A stretch of 14,112 nt of DNA from Bacteroidota bacterium (GTDB lineage Bacteria; Bacteroidota; Bacteroidia; Bacteroidales; Marinifilaceae). Under the pieces are notes generated by a model. The model worked only from the letters and a program-made list of their open reading frames with translations. It was not told the DNA's origin and did not search any database. Below are positions 1 through 8,042 of this stretch, piece after piece. The DNA lies in contig JAEXFF010000034.1 in NCBI GenBank assembly GCA_023400335.1, positions 1-14,112 on the forward strand, in the 5' to 3' direction. Within the stretch, counting starts at the first letter, position 1; each line of letters starts with the position of its first letter. The translations under genes and the position numbers were made by a program.

Positions 1-1
1 C

Positions 2-1654
2 GGTAATACACTGGTTCTCGATTCTATGAGTAGCAAAATACTCAAACGTTTGGAATTCCATACATTTTTGAGTTACCAGAAAGATCAGATCAAGCAAACG
101 AAATTTGTACAACTGGACCGGGACCGGGTAGTCCCGAACTCCCTGGAAGCCGGAGAACACGAGGGGGAAATATTACCTTATAAATACACAGCAAAACTAG
201 TAGTAGACGGCCAGCCCTTTATGGCATCGGCCAAATTAAAAGCAAATCTTGAAATTCCAGTTGGCAGTATCCTTCAAAAAATACTCCTGGGAACCGAATG
301 GAGTATGGATAAAAACTACGGACAGGGACAGGTTTATGACATCAACCGTCCTCTAAATCCGCTGACATCGCTTCGCCCAACCTCCTTCAGGGATATTCCT
401 GCAGCCCATAAATACGGGATCTTCGCAGAAGACCATTTCCTTATTCCCGTTGGTTACCATCATCTGGAAGTTATAGGCGGAATACGGGCTTCCATGTTAC
501 TCAATCTCTCTTCTCCTTACCGAATACAAAACAAAATGTATTTCGATCCCCGGATTTCTGCTCAATGGAGTTTTCCAGGTATCGGCCGGAACCGGTCACT
601 TTATATCCGTTTATCCGGAGCAATCGGCTGGCAAACGAAAATGCCGACTTTACAACAACTTCACCCCTATCTTTTTTATAACGATATCATGCAATTAAAC
701 TATTATAGTTTAAATGCAGATTTTAAACGGATCAATATCCTGACCTATGTCATCGATCCCACGAACGACCAACTCAAACCGGCACGCAACCGGAAAGGAG
801 AGATCAAAACGGATTTTTCTTATCAGAAAAGCCATCTTACAGTAACGTATTTCAAAGAAGTTTTAAATTCCGGTTTCCGTCATTCCACTATGACACAACC
901 GTATCGTTATAAAAAATACGATGCTTCTTCCATTGACGACAGCCAACTACAGGGTCCTCCGGATTTAGCAGATGTCGCCTGGCAACTGGACACTCTTCTC
1001 GGAAATCATAGCAAGGTTACAAACGGCAGTTCCCTATGGAAAGAAGGCGTAGAATTCACCTTTTTCTCACCCCGCTTTGAATTACTCAAAACCAAACTGA
1101 CAATTAACGGAGCCTGGTTCCGTACCACATACAGAAACAGTGAAGCGGTCTTCTCCCCCGTCAGTAAAATTGTAAACAATATATCTGTGAGTGATAAATA
1201 TATAGGATATTACGACGGAATCGACGGCTCCGAAAAACAACAATTCAACACCACATTCATTCTGGACACTTATTTTAAACAATTAGGGCTGACCTTCTCC
1301 ATGTGGGTAGAATGTATGTGGTTCAACAGTTCCCGAAGATTCAAACAAAACGGGACTCCTGTTGCTTATATGGATGTTACAGGTAAAATACATGCCTATA
1401 CGGCAGAAGATCAGAAGGACATATACAAACAATGGTTAGTCAAAACATATAACGACGAGCTATTTAAGAAAACGATGGAACCTTTTTACATGTACGTTAA
1501 TTTTAAAGCCAGTAAAAATTTCGGAAAATTCTTAAACCTTTCCTTATATGTCGACCGCATTCTGGACTACTGTCCGGACTACAAATCCAACGGTTATACA
1601 ATCAGACGGAATGTGAATCCTTATTTCGGTATGGAAATAACATTGAAACTATAA
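2..1654 (+). CDS. TonB-dependent outer-membrane receptor, C-terminal part (5' cut by window edge)
   Basis: The reading frame is open to the left edge, so this is the last ~550 residues of a longer protein. The first in-frame ATG, at 26, is not a credible start because it lies in barrel-like sequence and no signal peptide follows. The protein consists of alternating aromatic/polar strands with polar loops. It includes a DPRISAQWSF segment (about bases 542-575) of the kind that recurs in the barrels of TonB-dependent receptors of the SusC/FecA type, and it ends on a short amphipathic strand (FGMEITLKL). Such receptors sit in the outer membrane and import a ligand using TonB/ExbBD energy. The plug domain and any carboxypeptidase-like N-terminal domain would lie outside the window. 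The next gene, a surface lipoprotein, starts 25 bp downstream and is probably co-transcribed. The substrate is unknown. I am confident of the family but not of the function. Confidence 0.85.
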   Translation, partial: GNTLVLDSMSSKILKRLEFHTFLSYQKDQIKQTKFVQLDRDRVVPNSLEAGEHEGEILPYKYTAKLVVDGQPFMASAKLKANLEIPVGSILQKILLGTEWSMDKNYGQGQVYDINRPLNPLTSLRPTSFRDIPAAHKYGIFAEDHFLIPVGYHHLEVIGGIRASMLLNLSSPYRIQNKMYFDPRISAQWSFPGIGRNRSLYIRLSGAIGWQTKMPTLQQLHPYLFYNDIMQLNYYSLNADFKRINILTYVIDPTNDQLKPARNRKGEIKTDFSYQKSHLTVTYFKEVLNSGFRHSTMTQPYRYKKYDASSIDDSQLQGPPDLADVAWQLDTLLGNHSKVTNGSSLWKEGVEFTFFSPRFELLKTKLTINGAWFRTTYRNSEAVFSPVSKIVNNISVSDKYIGYYDGIDGSEKQQFNTTFILDTYFKQLGLTFSMWVECMWFNSSRRFKQNGTPVAYMDVTGKIHAYTAEDQKDIYKQWLVKTYNDELFKKTMEPFYMYVNFKASKNFGKFLNLSLYVDRILDYCPDYKSNGYTIRRNVNPYFGMEITLKL

Positions 1655-1679
1655 AATGTCAAATTTAAATTTATAAAAA

Positions 1680-2960
1680 ATGAAAAAACAATTATCTGCA
1701 TTTATTATCAGTCTAGCATTATTTTTCGGATTATATTCCTGCAATGATGATGACAATTACGTTGTACCGCAGGTAACTATCTCCGTTAGCCTCAATGCTC
1801 CTGACAGCGTTTCGAACGCCGTAATCAGTAACGTAGTAGCCACCTTAAAGAATATCACAACAGGGAAAGAATCAGAAATTTCTGTGACCCCATTGGAAAC
1901 CCAGGCTTCCACTTCTTTCATGTTTACCCTTACGGTAGAGGAAGGTTTATATAATATGACCTTTGAAGGAGATATTACCTACGATTTCCACGAGGAACAA
2001 ATCAGCAGTAAAATCAGAGCTTATAAAGAAAATGTGCAATTGACTTCGGCAAGTTCCCCGATTATCAGTCTGGACGGTTTTCTACACAATAATACAAGCG
2101 GGACAGAAGGAAATTTTGTAATTGCTGAAATCTTCTTTACAGGAACAGAAACACCTGAAAATAAACAATATACAGGTGACAAGTATTTCCGGATTTACAA
2201 TAATTCCGCCGATACTTTATATGCCGATCGCCTGGTAATTGCCGAATCTGAATTTACGACCGTAAAAAAATACGATTACAGTCCTGACATTATGAAAGAT
2301 GCTTTTGCAGCCGGAGCCATCTATGTAGTGCCCGGAACAGGCAAAGATTACCCGGTACTCCCTGGAAAATCCATTCTGATCTGCGACAATGCGATCGACC
2401 ATACGCAAGCAAACTCCAATTCTTTCGATTTGACAAAAGCCGATTTCGAATGGTATGACGAATCTACAAATCCCAATTTTATGGATGTAAACAATCCGGA
2501 TGTTCCCGATATGGACAAATATTACTGTTATACAGCTACCATCTGGAGCCCCCATAACAGAGGTTTCAAATCTTACGTACTCGCCCGGATTCCGGAAAAT
2601 GTCGACAAAACATCTTATCTGAGAGATTACGCTTATCATTACGAATACGAAATGGTCTTACCCGCAGGTAGCTTCCCTATGGACGGAGATTGTTATAAAA
2701 TACCGAATACCTGGGTTCTAGATGCTGTAAATTGCAGTATCCAATCCGATTTTGTCTGGTTGGTAACGGCTCCTTCTCTGGATTTGGGCTGGACTTACTG
2801 TGGTACTGTAAATCAAGATGCCAGCCGCTACGGCAAGAGTGTACGCCGTAAAGTAGCTTCTACAACCGAAGACGGGAGAGTAATTCTCCAGGATACCAAT
2901 AATTCGGCAACTGATTTTGATGCGGAAGTAAAAGCTGATCCTTATTATGTTTTCAAATAA
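1680..2960 (+). CDS. DUF4876 surface lipoprotein
   Basis: This 426-residue protein opens with a lipoprotein signal: Lys2-Lys3, a hydrophobic stretch, then the lipobox LYSC with Cys21 as the lipidated residue. Cys21 is followed directly by N-D-D-D, which resembles the acidic lipoprotein export signal that sends Bacteroidota lipoproteins to the cell surface. Residues ~30-120 look like a beta-sandwich. Residues ~145-185 contain a GDKYFRIYNNSADTLYADRL segment that resembles the core of lamin-tail-like beta domains. The overall pattern matches my recollection of DUF4876, a Bacteroidota family usually encoded beside TonB-dependent receptors. Here it lies between a receptor gene (25 bp upstream) and a second barrel gene (5 bp downstream), which suggests it works with them, perhaps as a ligand-capturing lid. 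No catalytic motif is visible. The family assignment is from memory and the role is inferred. Confidence 0.78.
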   Translation: MKKQLSAFIISLALFFGLYSCNDDDNYVVPQVTISVSLNAPDSVSNAVISNVVATLKNITTGKESEISVTPLETQASTSFMFTLTVEEGLYNMTFEGDITYDFHEEQISSKIRAYKENVQLTSASSPIISLDGFLHNNTSGTEGNFVIAEIFFTGTETPENKQYTGDKYFRIYNNSADTLYADRLVIAESEFTTVKKYDYSPDIMKDAFAAGAIYVVPGTGKDYPVLPGKSILICDNAIDHTQANSNSFDLTKADFEWYDESTNPNFMDVNNPDVPDMDKYYCYTATIWSPHNRGFKSYVLARIPENVDKTSYLRDYAYHYEYEMVLPAGSFPMDGDCYKIPNTWVLDAVNCSIQSDFVWLVTAPSLDLGWTYCGTVNQDASRYGKSVRRKVASTTEDGRVILQDTNNSATDFDAEVKADPYYVFK

Positions 2961-2965
2961 ATAAC

Positions 2966-4579
2966 ATGATCACCCGGTTTCTTATATCAAAATCTTGTTT
3001 TTCGCCTTTTGTTCCGGTTTTACGAACATTATATTTCCGGAGGCCTAATCACTGTCCGGTTTTACAAACGCTTTTTATATTATTTTTCTCATCGTTTGTC
3101 TTAGTAAAAACAACCACAGCACAGGAAACTGTGCTGCAACGGGTGGCAGTTTACCTGTCACCCTTTTCAAATTTTACTCCTGAGGCATCCGGAAATCCGG
3201 CTTTACGATATTATTTACATTCAACCAACAAGACCGAATTATCCCTTTCAGCTTATTACAGGGAGGACAACAAAACCCGAATCATGCAGGAAGGAGAAGG
3301 AGGACAGGGTTTTCAATTCAATGCAGAGTCCCGGAACAAGCTGACGCCCCATTCCCGGGCGTGGGGCCAGGCTTTTTACCAAAACAGTCAGACCACCAAC
3401 ATCCGCTGGAATGAAACCTCCGATTTCCGGATTGTTTATCCTTATGTTATGGCCGACACTTTGGGAGGGGATTTAAAATCGGAAATTTATTCTTTCACAG
3501 GGGGGTATGCTCACGAACACCGTTCCCTTGTCTGGGGAGCAGAACTGAGTTACAGAGCCAATATGGAGTACCGGAAAAAAGACCCGCGTCCCCGGAATAT
3601 CGTCTCAGACCTAAACGGTCAAATCGGAATCGCTTTTAAAATAAAAAAGAATTATACCATCGGCACTTCCCTGAAAGGCCGTAAATACAAACAGGCGAAT
3701 AATGTTAAATTCTTTAATGAACTCGGCGTATACAAAGTATACCATATGAGTGGCCTGGGAATGGATTATGTCCGTTTTTCCGGAACCAATAACAATACGT
3801 TTTACAAAGGAAAAGCCTTTAGCGGTAGTCTGTCTCTGTATCCACGGCAAAAACAAGGATTTTCCGTATCACTGGGATATCATCATTTCTATTTTGAAAA
3901 AATATTATCCGATTTAAATAATCTGCCTTTAAATGAAGTTGCAGAAAACCGTATCAACGGAGAAGCAAGCTGGCGTCACAGCACAACAGAACGGACATGG
4001 GGAATCCGGCTGACAGCGGAGAGAAGCATGCGGAAAGGAACAGAAAACCTGTTTGGAGACGCCACCAGCGGTGCTTACCAGCAGATCGGATCTGTGCAGC
4101 AATATACTTGTCAGCAATTATTTTCTCAGCTGCTTTTCATCTATGAAAACAGACATTTCTCCCGTTTTAACTGGAGCCTGTCCCCTTATGCCGGTTATCA
4201 GCAGGCAGAAAGTAGATATTTATCTCCGGTACGCCAGCTCAAATCTGAAGTTTTAAATGCAGGAATCAGTTTGAAGACCCTTCACATTTTAAAAAATTGT
4301 TTACTACATTTTACAGTAAAAGGCACACATACCCGGCAGCTTCATTCCAATCTGGTGCTAAATGATCTGGGAACAGAAGAAAAAATAACAGAAATGTTGT
4401 ATTCTAATTATAACATTCTTTCCGCCGACCGGACAACAGCTTATTTTGACGTCCGTTTTGATTACAGCGGATGGCTTACAAATAAAACATTACTTATAAA
4501 AGCACAAGGTGAATACAACCGGCTCAGTAACCATTCTGAAGGCCTTTATTTTTCGCTGGCTTTGGGAATCGTATTATAA
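2966..4579 (+). CDS. DUF6850-type outer-membrane beta-barrel protein
   Basis: The 537-residue product has an unusually long N-terminal region. The hydrophobic core of the signal peptide spans residues ~33-47 and is followed by KTTTAQE, with likely cleavage at A52 or Q53. No ATG, GTG or TTG lies in frame between the start and the hydrophobic core, so the ATG at 2966, 5 bp after the previous stop, is the only sensible start. The mature part is all alternating strands rich in Tyr, Phe, Trp and Arg, ending in a strand (YFSLALGIVL). This fits an outer-membrane barrel of about 14-16 strands. There is no plug domain or TonB box, so it is not itself a TonB receptor. Its length and setting match the DUF6850 barrel family, which I recall as a companion of DUF4876 proteins. 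It is possibly a structural or assembly partner of the receptor, or a pore. The substrate is unknown. Confidence 0.72.
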   Translation: MITRFLISKSCFSPFVPVLRTLYFRRPNHCPVLQTLFILFFSSFVLVKTTTAQETVLQRVAVYLSPFSNFTPEASGNPALRYYLHSTNKTELSLSAYYREDNKTRIMQEGEGGQGFQFNAESRNKLTPHSRAWGQAFYQNSQTTNIRWNETSDFRIVYPYVMADTLGGDLKSEIYSFTGGYAHEHRSLVWGAELSYRANMEYRKKDPRPRNIVSDLNGQIGIAFKIKKNYTIGTSLKGRKYKQANNVKFFNELGVYKVYHMSGLGMDYVRFSGTNNNTFYKGKAFSGSLSLYPRQKQGFSVSLGYHHFYFEKILSDLNNLPLNEVAENRINGEASWRHSTTERTWGIRLTAERSMRKGTENLFGDATSGAYQQIGSVQQYTCQQLFSQLLFIYENRHFSRFNWSLSPYAGYQQAESRYLSPVRQLKSEVLNAGISLKTLHILKNCLLHFTVKGTHTRQLHSNLVLNDLGTEEKITEMLYSNYNILSADRTTAYFDVRFDYSGWLTNKTLLIKAQGEYNRLSNHSEGLYFSLALGIVL

Positions 4580-4609
4580 TACAGCATTGACTCTTTGAAC
4601 ATTAACAAT

Positions 4610-5491
4610 ATGGAAAACATAATAGAATGTCATCATCTCACCCATTATTACGGGAAAAGGATGATTTATCAGGACCTCAATTTTAACGTACCCCGAGGCA
4701 GGATTCTGGGCTTACTTGGGAAAAACGGAACCGGCAAAACGACAACCATTAATATCTTAATGGGCTATCTGCAACCCAAAGCCGGAGAATGCCTGATCTT
4801 CGGCGAAAATATCCGGGACATACGACCGTCTACTCTTCAAAAAATAGCCCTGCTTTTGGAAGGGCATGTATCCTTCGCTTTTATGAATATACAACAAATC
4901 GAAAAATTTTATGCGGCTTTTTATCCGCAATGGAATAAAGCCGTCTATTATGAACTGATGGGCAAATTAAAAATTAACCCTCGTCAAACAATAGCTTCCA
5001 TGTCCTGCGGCCAACGTTCCCAGGTTGCCCTCGGGCTGATCCTGGCTCAAAATGCAGAATTACTGGTACTGGATGATTTTTCCCTGGGACTGGATCCGGG
5101 TTACCGGCGCCTCTTCATCGATTACCTCAGAGAATATGCCAAAGCCGAACAAAAAACGGTCTTTCTCACCTCCCATATTATTCAGGATATGGAAAAAGTA
5201 GTGGACGATTGCATCCTGATGGACTATGGGAAAATTCTGCTGCAAATGTCTGTAAGCGAACTAATGGACAAATTTAAAAGATATTCATTTAAAACTTCTG
5301 TCAAAACATTGCCGGCAGATCCTCTATTATACCATCCTTCTGTAATGAAAGGAGAAGGAGAAACATTTACTTTCGAGTCTCCGGAATATGTATATCAATG
5401 GCTGCAACAAAATCAACTCCCTTTTGAAAAGTTAAAGGAAGAAAAGTTAAACCTGGAAGATATCTTTATCGGCCTGACCGGCAAATATTAA
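4610..5491 (+). CDS. ABC transporter ATP-binding protein
   Basis: This is a 293-residue nucleotide-binding subunit. Walker A is GKNGTGKT (37-44), the signature is MSCGQ (131-135), Walker B is LLVLDD (151-156), the D-loop is GLDP (160-163), and the switch histidine is His189 in LTSH. About 80 residues follow the ATPase core as a C-terminal extension, as in ABC-2 type ATPases of the YtrB/NatA kind. Three motifs are off consensus: Asp156 replaces the usual catalytic Glu, Cys133 replaces the first Gly of SGGQ, and Glu84 sits where the Q-loop Gln is expected. I chose the ATG at 4610 over an in-frame TTG at 4595 because the ATPase fold begins immediately after it. The permease gene follows 12 bp downstream, so the two should form one complex at the inner membrane. 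Whether it exports or imports, and what, is unknown. Confidence 0.93.
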   Translation: MENIIECHHLTHYYGKRMIYQDLNFNVPRGRILGLLGKNGTGKTTTINILMGYLQPKAGECLIFGENIRDIRPSTLQKIALLLEGHVSFAFMNIQQIEKFYAAFYPQWNKAVYYELMGKLKINPRQTIASMSCGQRSQVALGLILAQNAELLVLDDFSLGLDPGYRRLFIDYLREYAKAEQKTVFLTSHIIQDMEKVVDDCILMDYGKILLQMSVSELMDKFKRYSFKTSVKTLPADPLLYHPSVMKGEGETFTFESPEYVYQWLQQNQLPFEKLKEEKLNLEDIFIGLTGKY

Positions 5492-5503
5492 ATTTCTGAA
5501 ATC

Positions 5504-6175
5504 ATGATACATGCTATATTATTGAAAGAATGGATTAAATTGAAACGCTTTTGGTTTCTGATCCTCATCATTAATTTCTGCTTCACTGTTTATGCCCTTT
5601 TGACGATGAACCGGATCGTCAATTTCAGAGGCGTAACACACCTCTGGGAAATTCTGCTCCTGAAAGAAGTTGTCTTTATTAATATCCTCCAATACTTACC
5701 CCTCCTCACCGGAATGCTGGCAGGTATTGTTCAGTTTGTCCCGGAAATGCAACAGAAAAGACTAAAATTAACTCTCCATATGCCTTTCTCTCAGAGACGT
5801 ATGATTATGACCATGACCGGTTTCGGTTTAGCAGGAATAATCCTGATCTTCATATTGCAATACAGCCTGCTCTCCGCTTATCTTTATCCTATTCTGGCAA
5901 CGGAATTGGTTAACCGCATTTTACTAACAGCCCTTCCCTGGTTCCTCGCCGGTATTATAGCCTATATTTGTACCGTCTGGATATGTATTGAACCGACCGG
6001 AAAATACCGCATTATCTATAGTCTGATCGCGATCGGGGCTTTGCGGATTTTTTTCCTGTCCGATACGCCCCAGGCTTACGATAGTATGCTGCCTTTACTG
6101 ATCTTATTTATTTTATGTATTCTCTATTTTCCCTGGTTTTCTGTCAAAAGATTTACCGCAGGAAAACAGGACTAA
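5504..6175 (+). CDS. ABC-2 type transporter permease
   Basis: This 223-residue integral membrane protein has about six hydrophobic helices, near residues 16-34, 58-78, 105-127, 136-157, 166-183 and 195-213. It begins with a short amphipathic LLKEWIKLKR segment just before helix 1, a common start in ABC-2 type permeases. A cytoplasmic basic stretch around residues 82-100 (QQKRLKL, then SQRR) would face the ATPase. It lies 12 bp after the ATPase gene and 18 bp before the DUF4857 gene, and presumably acts as the membrane half of that transporter, probably as a dimer. I see no specific Pfam motif beyond the helix pattern, so the assignment rests on topology and position. Confidence 0.82.
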   Translation: MIHAILLKEWIKLKRFWFLILIINFCFTVYALLTMNRIVNFRGVTHLWEILLLKEVVFINILQYLPLLTGMLAGIVQFVPEMQQKRLKLTLHMPFSQRRMIMTMTGFGLAGIILIFILQYSLLSAYLYPILATELVNRILLTALPWFLAGIIAYICTVWICIEPTGKYRIIYSLIAIGALRIFFLSDTPQAYDSMLPLLILFILCILYFPWFSVKRFTAGKQD

Positions 6176-6193
6176 CCTCAAAAAGTTTTAAGC

Positions 6194-7402
6194 ATGACAC
6201 ATTTCAGCAAAGTGATATTAGTTACATTAGTGATCTTCCTTTTAGCCTGGATACTGCCCTGGAGTTATCATTTTATGACTTCCCGGCCCCATTCCTATCC
6301 CTTTACCTTATACAGTTGCATTACGCATAGCTTTGTTTCTGTCAATTTCCGGAATGATCAACTAAATTATCAGGATTCCCGGGGAAATACGTTTACCGAA
6401 GATCAATTTGACAGTATCCTACCCACTTTTTATTATCACCGCCTTGTTTCAAGCGGGCGATTCCCGAAAGAAATAGAAGGTCAGGAAATCACGCTGGCAG
6501 ATATCAAACGCGAAAATTTTATTTTCCGGCATGCCCCTTCTGATGTCAATACCACACGCCCTCCACTCTACCCCCTTCTCGAAACGATGCCCAAGCGGGG
6601 AGAGCTGGAAATGCCAGAAGATGTTTTCCGGATTCACAAACGCATGGAATTTATCGAAATGGCTACAAATACCATACGGGAAGACAAAAGTGCACTTTTC
6701 ACGCAAATTCTTAAAAGGAAAAATTTCAATTTCCCGGCCCGTTATATAGCCGGAAATCCATCAACCCGGAAGGAATACGACGAAGGTTATTTCATTACGG
6801 ATAAAAACGCTCAGTTATTCCATGTCAAACAACTTTGCGGACGACCTTATGTCAAAAATACGGATATCCCCGAAACCATACGGCCGAAATATATTTTTCC
6901 AACAGAATACCCGGGACGTCGTACTTATTGTTTTTTAACAGACACCGCCAATTATTTCTATGCCCTGAAATCTCCGGATTATGCCTTATATAAATTACCT
7001 CTTCCCTCTTTCAATCCGGAAAAAGAAAATCTCATGATTGTGGGAGATGCTTTTTACTGGACCATACAAATTTCCGGCAATAACGGACAGAAATTTTATG
7101 CCGTTAATGCCCGGGATTATACTCTAGCCGATACGCTATCGCTGACAGCATCTCCACAAAAAGCTTCTCAAACCGCAGCTTATATTTTCCCTTTTCAATT
7201 ATCCTTTACCTCCTACAATGACAATTGGGTATATCCCCGTTTTTCCGGCCCCTCGGCCCGGGCATTTTTACTCAATATAATGCTGGCTGTCGTCTACTGG
7301 ATTATCCGGCGGAAATCAGACCATCCGGCAACAGTACCGGCAATCGTAATTTGCTTTCTGGGTATTTTCAGCTGGATTCCTTTTCTGATTTTCAGGCCAT
7401 AA
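6194..7402 (+). CDS. DUF4857 membrane-anchored protein
   Basis: This is a 402-residue protein with one N-terminal transmembrane segment (residues ~7-26) and two at the C-terminus (~351-370 and ~380-399). They enclose a soluble domain of about 320 residues, probably periplasmic. The soluble part is rich in aromatic and proline residues and has a repeat-like feel in its second half (KNAQLFHVKQL, TANYFYALKSP, DAFYWTIQISG), which could be blades of a beta-propeller. The length and its position directly behind an ABC ATPase/permease pair agree with my memory of DUF4857, a Bacteroidota family of unknown function. It is the last gene of the run, with a strong hairpin a few bases after its stop. A periplasmic sensor or accessory subunit for the transporter is plausible but is an inference. 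Confidence 0.7.
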   Translation: MTHFSKVILVTLVIFLLAWILPWSYHFMTSRPHSYPFTLYSCITHSFVSVNFRNDQLNYQDSRGNTFTEDQFDSILPTFYYHRLVSSGRFPKEIEGQEITLADIKRENFIFRHAPSDVNTTRPPLYPLLETMPKRGELEMPEDVFRIHKRMEFIEMATNTIREDKSALFTQILKRKNFNFPARYIAGNPSTRKEYDEGYFITDKNAQLFHVKQLCGRPYVKNTDIPETIRPKYIFPTEYPGRRTYCFLTDTANYFYALKSPDYALYKLPLPSFNPEKENLMIVGDAFYWTIQISGNNGQKFYAVNARDYTLADTLSLTASPQKASQTAAYIFPFQLSFTSYNDNWVYPRFSGPSARAFLLNIMLAVVYWIIRRKSDHPATVPAIVICFLGIFSWIPFLIFRP

Positions 7403-7406
7403 AACA

Positions 7407-7441
7407 ACCGGCTATCCAGAAAAATCATTTGGATAGCCGGT
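7407..7441. terminator. Bidirectional transcription terminator hairpin
   Basis: A perfect 12-bp inverted repeat (7407-7418 pairs with 7430-7441, arms ACCGGCTATCCA and TGGATAGCCGGT) with an 11-nt loop lies between two convergent genes. On the plus strand the stem is followed by AATCCTTTTC. On the minus strand it is followed by TGTTTTA. Neither T-tract is perfect, but the stem is strong and the position, 5 bases after the DUF4857 stop and 23 bases after the PepSY gene stop, fits a shared terminator. Confidence 0.8.
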
Positions 7442-7463
7442 AATCCTTTTCAGCGAAAAGACA

Positions 7464-8036
7464 TCAAAAGAAAAGGAGAAATGCCAGAGGAAACAAAATA
7501 CCCAGGAGTAATTCAATACCTCCGCGCCCCCATAAACCTTTATTTCCTTTCACCAGAATAAGCCCCGTCAGTGTGATAATTAATAATGACAAAGCAAAAA
7601 TATCGGAAAATACAGTCCACCAACGACCCGGATTGTAATGCAACCGGTTAAAGGCACTGATCACCGGACGTTTCCTGAGCTGCTCGTACACCGCTTCCCC
7701 ATTTTTCAAATCCACGACCAAGGAAGAACCTCCCTTTATAAAAATTTTTAACTGGTCTTCTTTCGGGAAATAATGTTTGGTATATCTCTCCTCTTCTTCT
7801 CCTACCCTCTTCAGAAAAGCCAAGGCGTCTTCCCTGGAAATATCTTTTCCTGCCTGAAACAATTCCTGGTTTAAGACGAATTCCTGCCGGCTAACCGCAT
7901 ATTCTGCATTAAAATCCCGCTTATGATTCAGCAGCATACCCGATACGGCATAAATCACAATTATACCCGCAAAAAAATAAGAGAGATCCCGGTGGATAAA
8001 ACGACACCATTTACGTATCTGAGGCATTCTATACAT
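7464..8036 (-). CDS. PepSY-associated transmembrane protein
   Basis: The 190-residue product has an N-terminal helix (~19-36), a soluble periplasmic part of about 100 residues, a second helix (~141-162) and a hydrophobic C-terminus (~174-190). The first helix is framed by HRD (His15) and NHK (His38). The soluble part contains a PepSY-like unit (SREDALAFLKRV near 67-78, then a beta-rich stretch LKIFIKGGSSLVVDL near 96-110). An FNRLHYNPGRWW motif (His133) precedes the second helix. This layout is that of small PepSY-associated TM proteins related to the iron-reductase-like PiuB group, where the helix-flanking histidines could bind haem. The gene begins 6 bp after the stop of the CxHxCxH lipoprotein gene, so the two are surely co-transcribed. 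The reaction and substrate are unknown. The start at 8036 is used, although a Met three codons later is also possible. Confidence 0.82.
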   Translation of the reverse strand: MYRMPQIRKWCRFIHRDLSYFFAGIIVIYAVSGMLLNHKRDFNAEYAVSRQEFVLNQELFQAGKDISREDALAFLKRVGEEEERYTKHYFPKEDQLKIFIKGGSSLVVDLKNGEAVYEQLRKRPVISAFNRLHYNPGRWWTVFSDIFALSLLIITLTGLILVKGNKGLWGRGGIELLLGILFPLAFLLFF

Positions 8037-8042
8037 TTGTTT

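Noticed and set aside
2217..2639. 140-codon open frame antisense to the DUF4876 gene
   Set aside because: It lies wholly inside a well-supported lipoprotein gene, and its translation is Ile/Val/Cys rich without domain features, as expected of a shadow frame.
4595..4609. TTG codon in frame 15 bases upstream of the ABC ATPase ATG
   Set aside because: TTG starts are uncommon here, the five extra residues (MNINN) add nothing to the ATPase fold, and the ATG at 4610 is followed directly by the family's first strand.
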